From Paludibacteraceae bacterium (GTDB lineage: Bacteria; Bacteroidota; Bacteroidia; Bacteroidales; Paludibacteraceae): 64,000 nt of DNA. This document shows positions 8,901-18,220 of the stretch, piece by piece; within the stretch, counting starts at the first letter, position 1; each line of letters starts with the position of its first letter. The notes below the pieces were generated by a model. It made no database searches, had not been told where the DNA came from, and worked only from the letters and a program-made list of their open reading frames with translations. Made by a program: the position numbers and the translations under genes. The stretch covers positions 1 to 64,000 of the forward strand of contig JAGBVI010000099.1 of NCBI GenBank assembly GCA_017630395.1, written 5' to 3'.

Positions 8901-9572
8901 ATGAAGAGAATAGTACTCATTATTATGTCGGTGTTACTTGCTCAAAATATTTTGGGTCAAGAGTTTTCTTCTTTCTATATTGATTTTATGCTTCGTCCTG
9001 AACAGCAGGAAAGTAAAGTGAAGTTCCCATTGAGAGTAGGAGAGTCAACAATTCGTAATTCTCGTTCCTATAAGCCATTTTTATTAACTAATCCCAATGA
9101 TTTCATGATTGTATGTTCTGATTCCTTGAGCCATTCGGTTTCTACAGAGGAGTCATGGGCGGCATTGTACTCTTATCATACAAAACAGTTAATAAAACAA
9201 CAATTTATAAAATCGGGGAAACAATGGAAGTTGTCTCAATATAAAACTGAGCCATATGGCACCATGTATCAGAAGGAATTTATTGATTTTTTGGCCCAAT
9301 TTTCAATTAATAAAGAGTTTCAAATTAATCATACGATATTCCCGTTACCGGTGACCCGACCGAACCCCAAAGAAAAGAAAAAGTTGCTTCTTCCAAGAGA
9401 TTGGGAACATTTGAGTTTTGCTAAAATATACCCCCAAATAGTTTTTTTACATCCGGATAGAGAAGCAAATAATCGTAAGATATATATATATCAAATGGGG
9501 AAGTTGACTCAAGTCTTCAATTTTATTAGAATCAATAAGCAGTGGTATTTGATTGAAAAGTATGAGAAGTAA
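8901..9572 (+). CDS. Secreted DUF4348-like protein
   Basis: About 223 aa from ATG 8901. It starts with a signal peptide (MKRIVLIIMSVLLAQNILG, then QE). The mature N-terminus SSFYIDFMLRPEQQESKVKF ending in PL fits the DUF4348 pattern of Bacteroidales periplasmic/outer-envelope proteins. The function is unknown. The longer open frame from 8862 is rejected because it begins inside the -7 box. The gene stands alone between the Sel1 gene and the beta-helix pair. Confidence 0.6.
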   Translation: MKRIVLIIMSVLLAQNILGQEFSSFYIDFMLRPEQQESKVKFPLRVGESTIRNSRSYKPFLLTNPNDFMIVCSDSLSHSVSTEESWAALYSYHTKQLIKQQFIKSGKQWKLSQYKTEPYGTMYQKEFIDFLAQFSINKEFQINHTIFPLPVTRPNPKEKKKLLLPRDWEHLSFAKIYPQIVFLHPDREANNRKIYIYQMGKLTQVFNFIRINKQWYLIEKYEK

Positions 9573-9591
9573 TTAGTGGGAATTACTGACA

Positions 9592-9645
9592 GCTAAAAGG
9601 GAAAAATAGTAAAAAAAAGTAGGAACTTTTATAAAGAGATAAATC
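9592..9645 (+). repeat. Duplicate of a beta-helix gene 3' end upstream of the first paralogue
   Basis: The 54 bp before ATG 9646 (AAAAGGGAAAAATAG ... GTAGGAAC ... TTTATAAAGAGATAAATC) are nearly the same as the last codons and spacer of the first beta-helix gene at about 11556-11611. Only a few substitutions and single-base indels separate them. It is the remains of the 3' end (KKVGTFIKR, stop) of a former upstream paralogue, or of a duplication breakpoint. Confidence 0.75.
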
Positions 9646-11607
9646 ATGAGAAAAGCGTTTATCTGCGTATTGTTGACGATATCAGGTTGTTTGTCTTTGG
9701 TTGCTGCTACCTATACGGTGACAACAACCAAAGACGGTGTTGAAGGCTCTTTGCGTTGGGCTATAGAGCAAGCCAACCAAGAGAAAGAGACCTCTCGTGT
9801 GAAGTTTGCGTTATCATCAGCAGACACGGTGTTTTTGGACACCACCATACAGATAACCTCTTCAGTAAAAATAGATGGGCGGAGCAATGATGGAGGAAAG
9901 GTTGTAGTAGTCCCTTCTGCGGAAAAGTATGTGCTTTTTGATCTCGGAAAGTATGAGCTTGATTCGGTTGTCTTTGAAGATCTGAAGTTTCAAAGACGAA
10001 CGTTTAAACGCTCAATCAATAAGTTAGAAGGATTTGCAAATGTAGATTCAACTCGTGGAGAATTTGTTTTGAGAGATTGCGACTTCAAGTACCTTGAAAG
10101 TGCTATTAAAGCGAGAGGCTTTTCTGTGGATATTGTTATTGCCGGCTGCTCCTTTGATTCCATTGTTGATGATTGTATTGGGAGATATTATGATAATTTA
10201 AGCGAGTCTTGGCATTCGTTGAAATTGTACGACAGCCGTTTTTCTTATGTATTTGCTAATGTAGTGGGTGGTGGAGAAGTGGAATACACCCCATTGCTGG
10301 AGGTGAAGAGTTGTCTTTTTGAAAATTGTTATTATGGGTTTATTGGTAATTCTGCCACGATGATATTTTCTAATTGTGAGTTTAGAGATACAAAGTATGA
10401 TGCTATAAATATTGGGTGTGATGATAAATGTCAAGCCATGGTTTTAATAGATAGTTGTCGTATATTAAATAGTGGAAGATTTGGTTTTCAGTGTCATTTA
10501 GATGGAGCGGAAATTTATATAACGAATAGCGAAATTTGTGGTTCCGGAAGAATGTATGGAAAAGGAGAGGATGTGAAAACTATTCGTCAATATTATACTG
10601 ACCATTATAGTAAACTTCATTTTGAAAATAATGTTTTTGGTTCTCCTGATTTGGGCGGGTCTGGAGTTATAATGGATGCGTCACACACTGTTATTCGTAA
10701 CAATGTGTTTTATGGAATCGACGGAATTAGTAATTATTTAGAAGAGAATGCGTATGCTCTGTATGATCAAGGTAGTGACACTCTGTTGATTGAAGGCAAT
10801 TCCTTTGGATTTAAGGAAGGCGAAATAGCTCCCAATATACATGGAGATATATGGTTGGAGTCGGAGTACAACCTTGATAGATGGATAGATAAAGGTTACT
10901 ATTATGATCCAGATCCTAAGATAACAATACGCAAGAACACCTTTTTGCAGAGTTCTCCTAAGGCAATGCGATTAGATAGTGCGCGTTTGAATATTACCAT
11001 TTCGGAGAATTTGTTTTTTGAGACCAAAGACTCTGCCATTTGCAATGTAAAACCGTTGTCGATACCGGTAATCACGAATGTCAGCAAACAAGGAGACAAC
11101 ATAATTGTTGCGGGCAAGGTTGATTCTATGGCAACCATAGAACTCTTTTATACATCAGGCGCTCCGCAGACGGCAGAAGCGTTTTTAGACAGAGTGGAGA
11201 CAGACCCTGCAGGAGACTTTTCTTTTTCCATTCCGTTGGAGAATGTAAAAGACAAAGGCGGCTCACCTTGCTTTACCGCCACCGCCACCTATCCATGTCG
11301 TGCCACCAGTAATTTGAGCGAGGTCTATTGCGCCACTTTCAATGGCTCTAAAATCGCGGACAATGTAAGTTCTAAAATTATTACACTTACACCGAATCCT
11401 GTTTCTGACTATCTGGAAATAGGTATTGTAGGAGATGTGAGTTATCAAATCCATTCGGTAGATGGATCTTTGGTAATGAGCGGCAAGATTGTGCAAGAGG
11501 GCGTCTGCTCGGCAGAGATAGATGTGCAGCACTTGCAACCCGGCAAATATCTGATTGAGTTAAAAGGGGAAAATAATAAAAAAGTAGGAACATTTATAAA
11601 GAGATAA
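9646..11607 (+). CDS. Secreted right-handed beta-helix protein with T9SS C-terminal tail (paralogue 1)
   Basis: A 653-aa protein. It has a signal peptide (residues 1-22, ending LSLVAA). An N-terminal TYTVTTTKDGVEGSLRWAI motif is typical of exported beta-helix proteins. Residues about 70-450 form a parallel beta-helix with repeated short strands such as LFENCYYGFIGN, SRILNSGRFGF and IRNNVFYGI. A linker domain (about 465-555) and a type-A sorting domain (about 570-653: LTPNPVSDYLEI ... LQPGKYLIEL, ending in VGTFIKR) follow. It is predicted to be exported and surface-attached or released by the T9SS. The beta-helix could bind or cleave a glycan, but no catalytic set is recognised. Confidence 0.85.
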   Translation: MRKAFICVLLTISGCLSLVAATYTVTTTKDGVEGSLRWAIEQANQEKETSRVKFALSSADTVFLDTTIQITSSVKIDGRSNDGGKVVVVPSAEKYVLFDLGKYELDSVVFEDLKFQRRTFKRSINKLEGFANVDSTRGEFVLRDCDFKYLESAIKARGFSVDIVIAGCSFDSIVDDCIGRYYDNLSESWHSLKLYDSRFSYVFANVVGGGEVEYTPLLEVKSCLFENCYYGFIGNSATMIFSNCEFRDTKYDAINIGCDDKCQAMVLIDSCRILNSGRFGFQCHLDGAEIYITNSEICGSGRMYGKGEDVKTIRQYYTDHYSKLHFENNVFGSPDLGGSGVIMDASHTVIRNNVFYGIDGISNYLEENAYALYDQGSDTLLIEGNSFGFKEGEIAPNIHGDIWLESEYNLDRWIDKGYYYDPDPKITIRKNTFLQSSPKAMRLDSARLNITISENLFFETKDSAICNVKPLSIPVITNVSKQGDNIIVAGKVDSMATIELFYTSGAPQTAEAFLDRVETDPAGDFSFSIPLENVKDKGGSPCFTATATYPCRATSNLSEVYCATFNGSKIADNVSSKIITLTPNPVSDYLEIGIVGDVSYQIHSVDGSLVMSGKIVQEGVCSAEIDVQHLQPGKYLIELKGENNKKVGTFIKR

Positions 11608-11611
11608 AATC

Positions 11612-13555
11612 ATGAGAAGAGCGTTTATCTGCGTATTGTTGACGATATCAGGTTGTTTGTCTGCAGTTGCTGCCACCTATACGGTGACAACAACCAAAGA
11701 CGGAGTTGAAGGGTCTTTACGCTGGGCTGTAGAACAGGCCAGCCAAGAGGAGGAGACCTCTATTGTAGAGTTTGCGCTGTCATCGGCAGACACGGTGTTT
11801 TTGGATACTACCATACAGATAACCTCTTCAGTAAAAATAGATGGGCGGAGCAATGATGGAGGAAAGGTTGTAGTAGTCCCTTCTGCGGAAAAGTATGTGC
11901 TTTTTGACCTCGGAAAGTATGAGCTTGATTCGGTTGTCTTTGAGCATCTGAAGTTTCAAAGACGAACGTTTAAACGATCGATCAATAAGTTAGAAGGATT
12001 TGCAAATGTAGATTCAACTCGTGGAGAATTTGTTTTGAGAGATTGCGACTTCAAGTACCTTGAAAGTGCTATTAAAGCGAGAGGCGCTTCTGTGGATATT
12101 GTTATTGCAGGCTGCTCCTTTGATTCCATTGTTTCAGATTGTATTGGGAGATATTATGAAAATGAAGAAGAGTCTTGGCATACGTTGAAATTATATGATA
12201 GCAGATTTTCAAACAATATGCAGAATGTGGTGAGAGGTGGAGAAGTGAAAAATACTCCATTGTTGGAGGTGAATAACTGTCTTTTTGAAAAATCTAACTA
12301 TTGTATTATGGGGACGTCTGCAAAGATGATTATTTCTAAATCAACATTTTTGAATTCGAAGTATGAAGGTGTAAATATCGGTTGTGATAATCAGTGTCAG
12401 GCGGAAGTCTATGTTGATAGCTGTCGTATATTAAACAGTGGAAGGTATGGTTTTTCGTGCAATTTGGATGGAGGAGAAATCTATTTGACGAACTGTGAAA
12501 TTAGTGGATCAGGACAAGAAAATGTAACGCTTACGCGTATGCATTATACAGACAACTACAGCAAATTACATATGGAAAACAATGTTTTTGGCTCTGTTGA
12601 AAATGGTGGTGTGGGTGTTTTGTTGGATGCATCGCATACCGTTGTGCGAAATAATGTTTTTTACGGTATAGAAGGGGAGTCTAAGTATTGGGGCGAAAAT
12701 TCTTTTGCACTTTGTGACAAAGGGAGCGACACTTTGCTTATAGAGGGAAATTCATTTGGATTCAATGGAGAAGAAAAATCTCCAAATAAACATGGCGATT
12801 TGCTTCTTATGTCAGAAACGGAATTAAGGTATTGGTTAGATAGGGGTTATGATTATGTGCGAGACCCGAAGATAACAATACGCAATAATACCTTTTTGCA
12901 GAGTTCGCCCAAGGCAATACGTATGGATAGTTTACGTTTGAATGTCACCATATCAGAAAACTTGTTTTTGGAGACCAAAGACTCTGCCATTTGCAACGTA
13001 AAGCCATTGTCAGTGCCGGTAATCACGAATGTCAGCAAACAAGGAGATGACATAATTGTTGCGGGCAAGGTTGATTCTATGGCAACCATAGAACTGTTTT
13101 ACACATCAGGCGCTCCGCAGACGGCAGAAGCGTTTTTAGGCAGAGTGGAGACAGAGCCTGCAGGAGGCTTTTCATTTTCCATCCCGGTGGAGAATGTAAA
13201 AGACAAAGACGGCTCACTTTGCTTTACCGCCACAGCCACCTATCCATGTCGTGCCACAAGTAACTTGAGCGAGGTCTATTGTGCCACTTTCAATGACTCT
13301 AAAATAGCGGAAAATGTAAGTTCTAAAATCATTGTGCTTACACCGAATCCAGTTTCTAGCTATCTAAAAACAGGAATTGCAGAAGATGTGAGTTATCAAA
13401 TCTATTCGGTGGATGGATGTTTGGTAATGAGCGGCAGGACTGTAGGCGGAACAATCGAGGTTTCTCACCTTTTACAGGGTATTTATTGGTTGCGATTGAT
13501 AGATGGAAAAGAAGTCAAGGTGGCAAAGTTTATCAAGGAGAGTACTATGAATTAG
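11612..13555 (+). CDS. Secreted right-handed beta-helix protein with T9SS C-terminal tail (paralogue 2)
   Basis: A 647-aa tandem paralogue starting 4 nt after the first gene. Signal peptide, N-terminal about 165 residues and the region after about 435 are almost identical to paralogue 1, often at DNA level. The central helix coils differ substantially (for example SNNMQNVVRGGEVKN against SYVFANVVGGGEVEY). The T9SS tail again has LTPNPVSSYL. The very C-terminus differs (TVGGTIEVSHLLQGIYWLRL...KFIKESTMN). The pattern suggests duplication with continuing gene conversion at the ends. Both are probably co-transcribed. Confidence 0.85.
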   Translation: MRRAFICVLLTISGCLSAVAATYTVTTTKDGVEGSLRWAVEQASQEEETSIVEFALSSADTVFLDTTIQITSSVKIDGRSNDGGKVVVVPSAEKYVLFDLGKYELDSVVFEHLKFQRRTFKRSINKLEGFANVDSTRGEFVLRDCDFKYLESAIKARGASVDIVIAGCSFDSIVSDCIGRYYENEEESWHTLKLYDSRFSNNMQNVVRGGEVKNTPLLEVNNCLFEKSNYCIMGTSAKMIISKSTFLNSKYEGVNIGCDNQCQAEVYVDSCRILNSGRYGFSCNLDGGEIYLTNCEISGSGQENVTLTRMHYTDNYSKLHMENNVFGSVENGGVGVLLDASHTVVRNNVFYGIEGESKYWGENSFALCDKGSDTLLIEGNSFGFNGEEKSPNKHGDLLLMSETELRYWLDRGYDYVRDPKITIRNNTFLQSSPKAIRMDSLRLNVTISENLFLETKDSAICNVKPLSVPVITNVSKQGDDIIVAGKVDSMATIELFYTSGAPQTAEAFLGRVETEPAGGFSFSIPVENVKDKDGSLCFTATATYPCRATSNLSEVYCATFNDSKIAENVSSKIIVLTPNPVSSYLKTGIAEDVSYQIYSVDGCLVMSGRTVGGTIEVSHLLQGIYWLRLIDGKEVKVAKFIKESTMN

Positions 13556-13579
13556 GCAAAAAAAAGCAAGTGGGGGATA

Positions 13580-14590
13580 TCAATCTAACCACCCCTCTTT
13601 TTTATACCATTCGATTGATTCTTTTAGTCCTTGTTCTAAATTGTACTTTGCATTAAATCCTAAATCCTTTTGGAGTGGTTCAATGTCGCATTTCCAATTT
13701 CTAGCTGTTAAGATGTAGTATTTGTCCAAATTTAACGTTGGCGTAGTTCCTAAACATCCTCCTACTTTATCAAAGATAAATGCGATTCCTTTGACAATAG
13801 GAGCAGGGAATTTTAGCGTTACAACATGTTTTATACCCAAAAGTTTTTGAGCTAATTTGGCATATTCATCAGATGTCCAAACATCACCATCAGCTACAAA
13901 ATAAGCTTTCCCTTTTGCACCATTCTCCAAGGCTTTGAAAATTACATCCACCAAATCTTTTACGTAGATGAATGTAATGTATTGAATTCCCACATCAATT
14001 CCGGGATTCAAGTATTTCTGCAGCGTTTTCAGCATCACTAAATAATCTTTCTCTTTCGGACCATATACACCTGTAGGACGAAGAATTGTATATGGAAGAG
14101 TTCCTCTTAAGGTCTGAATAAATTGTTCTGCTTTTAGTTTGCTTTTTCCGTAGTAAGTATTCGGATTAGGAGTGTCATTGGGTTTTATCTCTGTGAAATG
14201 GATAGAATCTCCCTCTCCGAATGCCGATAAACTGCTCAAATAGATAAAATGTTGAGGAGTCATCTCTGTTTCGAGCAAAGCTTCTATAAAATTTCTTGTA
14301 TAAAGATAATTTACTGTCTCAAAATCCTCTTTTTTTTTGCATTTGGTGACTCCCATGGTATGAACGATGTAGTCCCATTTTCCGTACGACTTTTTCCATT
14401 CAGAAAGATAAGAAATTAGTTTATCTTTGTTAGCGTATGGAAGATCGATAAAATGAGGTGTAAGTCCCTTTAAGTTCGATTTGTCGCTCGAAGAACGCAT
14501 GGCAGCGTATGTTTCATATCCGCGTTTTTGAGCTTCTTCAATGACAAAACTTCCAATGAAGCCATTTGCTCCAGTAACTAAAATTTTCAT
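13580..14590 (-). CDS. NAD-dependent epimerase/dehydratase family protein (extended SDR)
   Basis: A 336-aa protein with an N-terminal Rossmann motif (ILVTGANGFIGSFV) and the active-site tyrosine/lysine in YYGKSKLKAE. LRPTGVYGP is typical of nucleotide-sugar epimerases and related 3-beta-HSD-like enzymes. The substrate is not evident. In Bacteroidales this gene often sits next to ubiE, as here (64-nt gap), so it may be in an operon with ubiE and the SDR at 15489. Confidence 0.85.
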   Translation of the reverse strand: MKILVTGANGFIGSFVIEEAQKRGYETYAAMRSSSDKSNLKGLTPHFIDLPYANKDKLISYLSEWKKSYGKWDYIVHTMGVTKCKKKEDFETVNYLYTRNFIEALLETEMTPQHFIYLSSLSAFGEGDSIHFTEIKPNDTPNPNTYYGKSKLKAEQFIQTLRGTLPYTILRPTGVYGPKEKDYLVMLKTLQKYLNPGIDVGIQYITFIYVKDLVDVIFKALENGAKGKAYFVADGDVWTSDEYAKLAQKLLGIKHVVTLKFPAPIVKGIAFIFDKVGGCLGTTPTLNLDKYYILTARNWKCDIEPLQKDLGFNAKYNLEQGLKESIEWYKKEGWLD

Positions 14591-14654
14591 AAATTAGTTT
14601 AAATTGAGGTAATGTCCATAAACGTCAACCAGTAGATATGGAACCAACCTATAA

Positions 14655-15398
14655 TTATTTAATAGCTAAATAAAAAGTACAAGTCTGTAAAGTAAACTTT
14701 TTTATTTCAACTTTTGAGAATCCGGACTCTATCAACAATTTTTTCATCTCTTCTCCTTGGGGAAATGCTTCGATGGAGGCTGGTAGATAATTGTAAGCAT
14801 TAATTTCGCCTGACATTAATTTAGCCAAGACAGGAATGCCGATTTTTGTGTAAATTTTGTAGCCTAATTTAAAGAACACATTTTCGGGTTCTGTCATCTC
14901 TAAAATTGCAGCCACGCCCCCCTTTTTCAGCACCCCGGCCATTTGTTTTAAACCGTCCGAAAGACTAGAAAAATTACGTACTCCAAAAGCAACTGTAACC
15001 GCATCAAACGAATCCGAAGGCAATGATAGAGCTGTTGAATCACCATATTCAAAAAAGATTTTATCAGATAAACCCAATTGTTGCACTTTTTGTTTACCCA
15101 CCTCCATCATTCCTTCAGAAATATCAATCCCTAAAACATAATCGGGATTTAGAGATTGAGCAGCTTGAATAGCAAAGTCTCCTGTTCCGGTGGCAACATC
15201 TAAAATACGTTTCGGCGAAAAGTCACCTATTCGTTGAATAGCCTTTTTTCTCCAACGTTTATCTTGTCCCAAAGACATTAGCCTATTCATTGGGTCATAT
15301 ACATCTGCAATATGATCAAACATCTTAGAGATTTGTTCTTTCTTGCCCTCTTCTGAATCCGTGTAAGGCAATACCTTTTCACATTTAAATTCTGCCAT
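14655..15398 (-). CDS. ubiE: Demethylmenaquinone / 2-methoxy-6-polyprenylbenzoquinol methyltransferase
   Basis: A 247-aa class I SAM-dependent methyltransferase. The SAM-binding motif is ILDVATGTGDFAIQA. The UbiE/MenG signatures YDPMNRLMSLGQDKRWRKKA near the N-terminus and AFGVRNFSSLSDGLKQM are present, as is the INAYNYLPASIEAFPQGEEM end. In this menaquinone-using group it catalyses the last step of menaquinone synthesis. menA, for an earlier step, is found separately at 24254. Confidence 0.93.
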   Translation of the reverse strand: MAEFKCEKVLPYTDSEEGKKEQISKMFDHIADVYDPMNRLMSLGQDKRWRKKAIQRIGDFSPKRILDVATGTGDFAIQAAQSLNPDYVLGIDISEGMMEVGKQKVQQLGLSDKIFFEYGDSTALSLPSDSFDAVTVAFGVRNFSSLSDGLKQMAGVLKKGGVAAILEMTEPENVFFKLGYKIYTKIGIPVLAKLMSGEINAYNYLPASIEAFPQGEEMKKLLIESGFSKVEIKKFTLQTCTFYLAIK

Positions 15399-15488
15399 AT
15401 TGTAAAAATTTATTGCAAAGATAGTTATAGTTCGCTATTTTTTATTCCAATGCAGAAGGAATTCTAAATTACTTTTTGTTGAGTGATT

Positions 15489-16220
15489 TTATGCTTTGGT
15501 ACGGAAGGCTATATTTTCGAACAAGAAGTTGGGAATTCTTTTCATGAGCCAAGCAACAATTCTCCATCGTTTAGTAATGTAGATAATCTCTTTTTTCTGC
15601 TCAATACCTTTACGAATTTGTTGAGCAGCCACTTCGGGCTCGCATCTCCAGAAGACACCTGCACCTTGTCCCATGGCAGTGTTAACAAATCCCGGGATTA
15701 AAGATATGATTTTTATGTTCTTAGGTTCGGTTTTTGATTTGCGTCTAAGGCTTTCCAAATAAGAAAGTTCGAAAGCTTTGGAGGCAGAGTAGGCAGGGCA
15801 TAAGTCTAAGCCTCTAAATCCGGCGATAGAACTTGTTGCAGCAATTGTTCCACTTCCCTTTTTGCAAAAATATTGATAAGCATACAAAAGAATACGCGTA
15901 AATCCGGTGCAATTGACATCGATTGTATGCAATTCTTTCTCCTCGTCTAAAGACGGATTTCTCCATCCTACGCCGGAAGTTAATAGAAGAATATCCATTC
16001 CGCCCAATTCTGCAATTAACTGAGAGAATTCAGTTACGCACCCATCTGTGGTTATGTCAATAGCACGATAGTGAAAGATTTGAGGGTACTTTTCTTTCAG
16101 TTTCTTTAAGTTTTCTATTCTGCGTGCTGCAATGGCCACCTCATATTTTTGCGAAGCAAATTCTTTGGCAAGAGCCTCTCCAATACCCGAACTTGCGCCT
16201 ATTATTACTACTTTTTGCAT
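15489..16220 (-). CDS. Short-chain dehydrogenase/reductase
   Basis: A 243-aa classical SDR. The cofactor loop is VIIGASSGIGEALAKEFA. NAG is replaced by a TSG variant (LLLTSGVGW). The catalytic Ser lies in AATSSIAG and Tyr/Lys in YSASK. The Arg in AARR after the second strand favours NADP(H). The substrate is unknown. It is the first gene of the minus-strand run SDR-ubiE-epimerase. Confidence 0.88.
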   Translation of the reverse strand: MQKVVIIGASSGIGEALAKEFASQKYEVAIAARRIENLKKLKEKYPQIFHYRAIDITTDGCVTEFSQLIAELGGMDILLLTSGVGWRNPSLDEEKELHTIDVNCTGFTRILLYAYQYFCKKGSGTIAATSSIAGFRGLDLCPAYSASKAFELSYLESLRRKSKTEPKNIKIISLIPGFVNTAMGQGAGVFWRCEPEVAAQQIRKGIEQKKEIIYITKRWRIVAWLMKRIPNFLFENIAFRTKA

Positions 16221-16541
16221 TTTTAATTCTGTGAGAAATTTCTATCACAAAGGTAGAATTATTATTCATACCATCAACAAACTAAGTTAAGGAGACTTCT
16301 AAAAATTAGTTGGAGATGATTTTTAAGAGTATTTTGCGCAGATTGGGACTATTTACAAAGGAGCGATACAGGTATTGTAACAGAGAACATATACTCAAAA
16401 GATAAAACAAAAATTCTGCGAAATGAATTTATAGAATCGGTATGAAAATTTTTTTTCAAAAAAAATAGGAGTAAAGAGTTGAGGTAAATGGGAATTTTGT
16501 AACTTTGCATTTTGTTTTGAGAATAAAATAAATTTAAAGAT
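16221..16541. other. Divergent intergenic region with repeat motif and pyrG promoter
   Basis: Contains GAAATGAATTTATAGAA at 16420-16436, one of the recurring TTCTATAAATT-type motifs (reverse orientation). A segment at 16308-16333 resembles the interior of the MITE at 36254-36441. The pyrG promoter is at the right. No ORF is convincing. Confidence 0.5.
16478..16507 (+). promoter_or_regulatory. pyrG promoter
   Basis: GTTG (16478-16481), an 18-bp spacer, then TAACTTTG (16500-16507). This matches the Bacteroidota promoter pattern with a slightly weak -33 box. The predicted start is near 16513, about 30 nt before the ATG. Confidence 0.65.
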
Positions 16542-18143
16542 ATGGGCAAGACTAAGTACATATTCGTAACAGGAGGAGTTGCCTCTTCGTTAGGTAAAGG
16601 GATTGTTTCTGCATCGTTAGGTAAGTTGTTACAATCCAGAGGATTCAAAGTTGCAAATCAAAAAATGGATCCTTATCTGAATGTTAATTCGGGAATGTTG
16701 ACTCCTTATGAACATGGAGAGAGTTATGTGACTGTGGATGGTCATGAAGCAGACTTAGATCTTGGACATTATGAGCGTTTCTTGGATATTCATACAACTC
16801 GTAATAGCAATGTTACTAGTGGTAGAATTTATCAAAGTGTTATTGAAAAAGAGCGTAGAGGAGATTTTTTGGGAAAGACAGTACAAGTAATTCCTCACAT
16901 TACCAATGAGATCAAGCAAACTATCAAGAGAGTAGCTTCTGAAAATTATGATTTTGTAATTACTGAGATTGGTGGTACGGTGGGAGATATGGAGTCTTTG
17001 CCATATCTTGAGAGTGTTCGTCAGTTACGTTGGGAGTTGCCAGATGATTGTTTGAATATTCATTTGACTTATGTACCATACGTTGCAGCAGCCAAAGAGT
17101 TGAAGACAAAACCGACTCAACATTCAGTAAAAAAATTACAAGAGTTGGGCGTTCAGCCGGATATTTTAGTGCTTCGTACAGAACATAAACTGAATGTAGA
17201 TGTCCGTAAAAAAACAGCATTGTTCTGCAATGTTCGTCAAGATGCAGTTGTGGAATGTATTGATGTCCCTTCTATCTATGAAGTTCCTTTAAAGATGAGG
17301 GAAGAGGGATTGGATTTGGTGGTTCTTAATTTGTTAGGTATGCCAACCGACCAAACACAAGACCTATCAAAGTGGGAGAATTTTACTACAAAAATGAAGA
17401 GTGCCACTAAAGAGGTGCGCATAGGTATTGTTGGTAAATATGTAGAATTGCCTGATGCGTATAAATCTATCCATGAATCTTTGATACAGGCTTCAACATA
17501 CAATGATAGACGTTTGAAATTGTCATTTTTTCAGTCGGAAAAGATTAACAAAGAAAATGTTGCTGATAAATTACAAGGTTTAGATGGTATTGTGGTTGCT
17601 CCTGGGTTTGGTCAGCGTGGTGTAGAAGGCAAAATTATTGCTTGTAATTATGCTCGTGAGAATAACTTGCCAATGTTTGGAATTGGCTTAGGAATGCAAT
17701 GTGCTGTGATTGAATTTGCTCGAAACGTTGTTGGATTAAAGAATGCAGATTCTTCAGAGATTGATACAAAAGTTGAATGCAGACTTTTTGATTTGATGCA
17801 GGAGCAAAAAAGTTCTTTGAAAACGGATGGTACTATGCGTTTGGGTGCATATAACTGCGCATTGAAGAAAGACTCTTTTGTTCGCTCTATTTATGGTAAA
17901 GAGATGGTTAGCGAACGTCACCGCCATCGTTTTGAATTAAATAATAAGTACAAAGAGGATTTAGAGAAGGCAGGCATGGTATGTTCCGGAGTAAATCCGG
18001 AGTCCGGGTTGGTGGAAATTGTCGAAATACCTTCTTTGAAGTGGTTTGTAGGTGTGCAATTCCATCCGGAATATAATAGTACCGTGCTTAATCCGCATCC
18101 TTTGTTCTTGGATTTTGTTCGTGCTTCAATAGATAAAAAATAA
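16542..18143 (+). CDS. pyrG: CTP synthase, with the glutaminase nucleophile Cys replaced by Gly
   Basis: A 533-aa protein of normal length. The N-terminal synthetase domain begins KYIFVTGGVASSLGKGI and includes ITEIGGTVGDMES. The C-terminal class I glutamine amidotransferase domain has APGFGQRGVEGK. The nucleophile elbow should read GICLGMQ but reads GIGLGMQ, with codon GGC at 17685-17687 (residue 382). The His and Glu of the triad are present in FHPEY (H508, E510). CTP synthase makes CTP from UTP, ATP and ammonia derived from glutamine. Without the Cys the enzyme should use free ammonia only, unless the Cys in MQC two residues after LGM compensates. Confidence 0.95.
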   Translation: MGKTKYIFVTGGVASSLGKGIVSASLGKLLQSRGFKVANQKMDPYLNVNSGMLTPYEHGESYVTVDGHEADLDLGHYERFLDIHTTRNSNVTSGRIYQSVIEKERRGDFLGKTVQVIPHITNEIKQTIKRVASENYDFVITEIGGTVGDMESLPYLESVRQLRWELPDDCLNIHLTYVPYVAAAKELKTKPTQHSVKKLQELGVQPDILVLRTEHKLNVDVRKKTALFCNVRQDAVVECIDVPSIYEVPLKMREEGLDLVVLNLLGMPTDQTQDLSKWENFTTKMKSATKEVRIGIVGKYVELPDAYKSIHESLIQASTYNDRRLKLSFFQSEKINKENVADKLQGLDGIVVAPGFGQRGVEGKIIACNYARENNLPMFGIGLGMQCAVIEFARNVVGLKNADSSEIDTKVECRLFDLMQEQKSSLKTDGTMRLGAYNCALKKDSFVRSIYGKEMVSERHRHRFELNNKYKEDLEKAGMVCSGVNPESGLVEIVEIPSLKWFVGVQFHPEYNSTVLNPHPLFLDFVRASIDKK

Positions 18144-18220
18144 TTGTTAAGTTTTTTTTCGACTTATTAATGGAATGAAAAACTTTTAATTTAGAATATA
18201 CTTATTGTAACAAATAAATA

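Noticed and set aside
13556..13595. Possible terminator between the second beta-helix gene and the epimerase
   Set aside because: Only four G-C pairs can form (GGGG with CCCC) and the loop is long; not convincing.
18144..18180. TAAGT/ACTTA hairpin after pyrG
   Set aside because: The stem is only 5 bp with T-rich loop; it is not a clear terminator.
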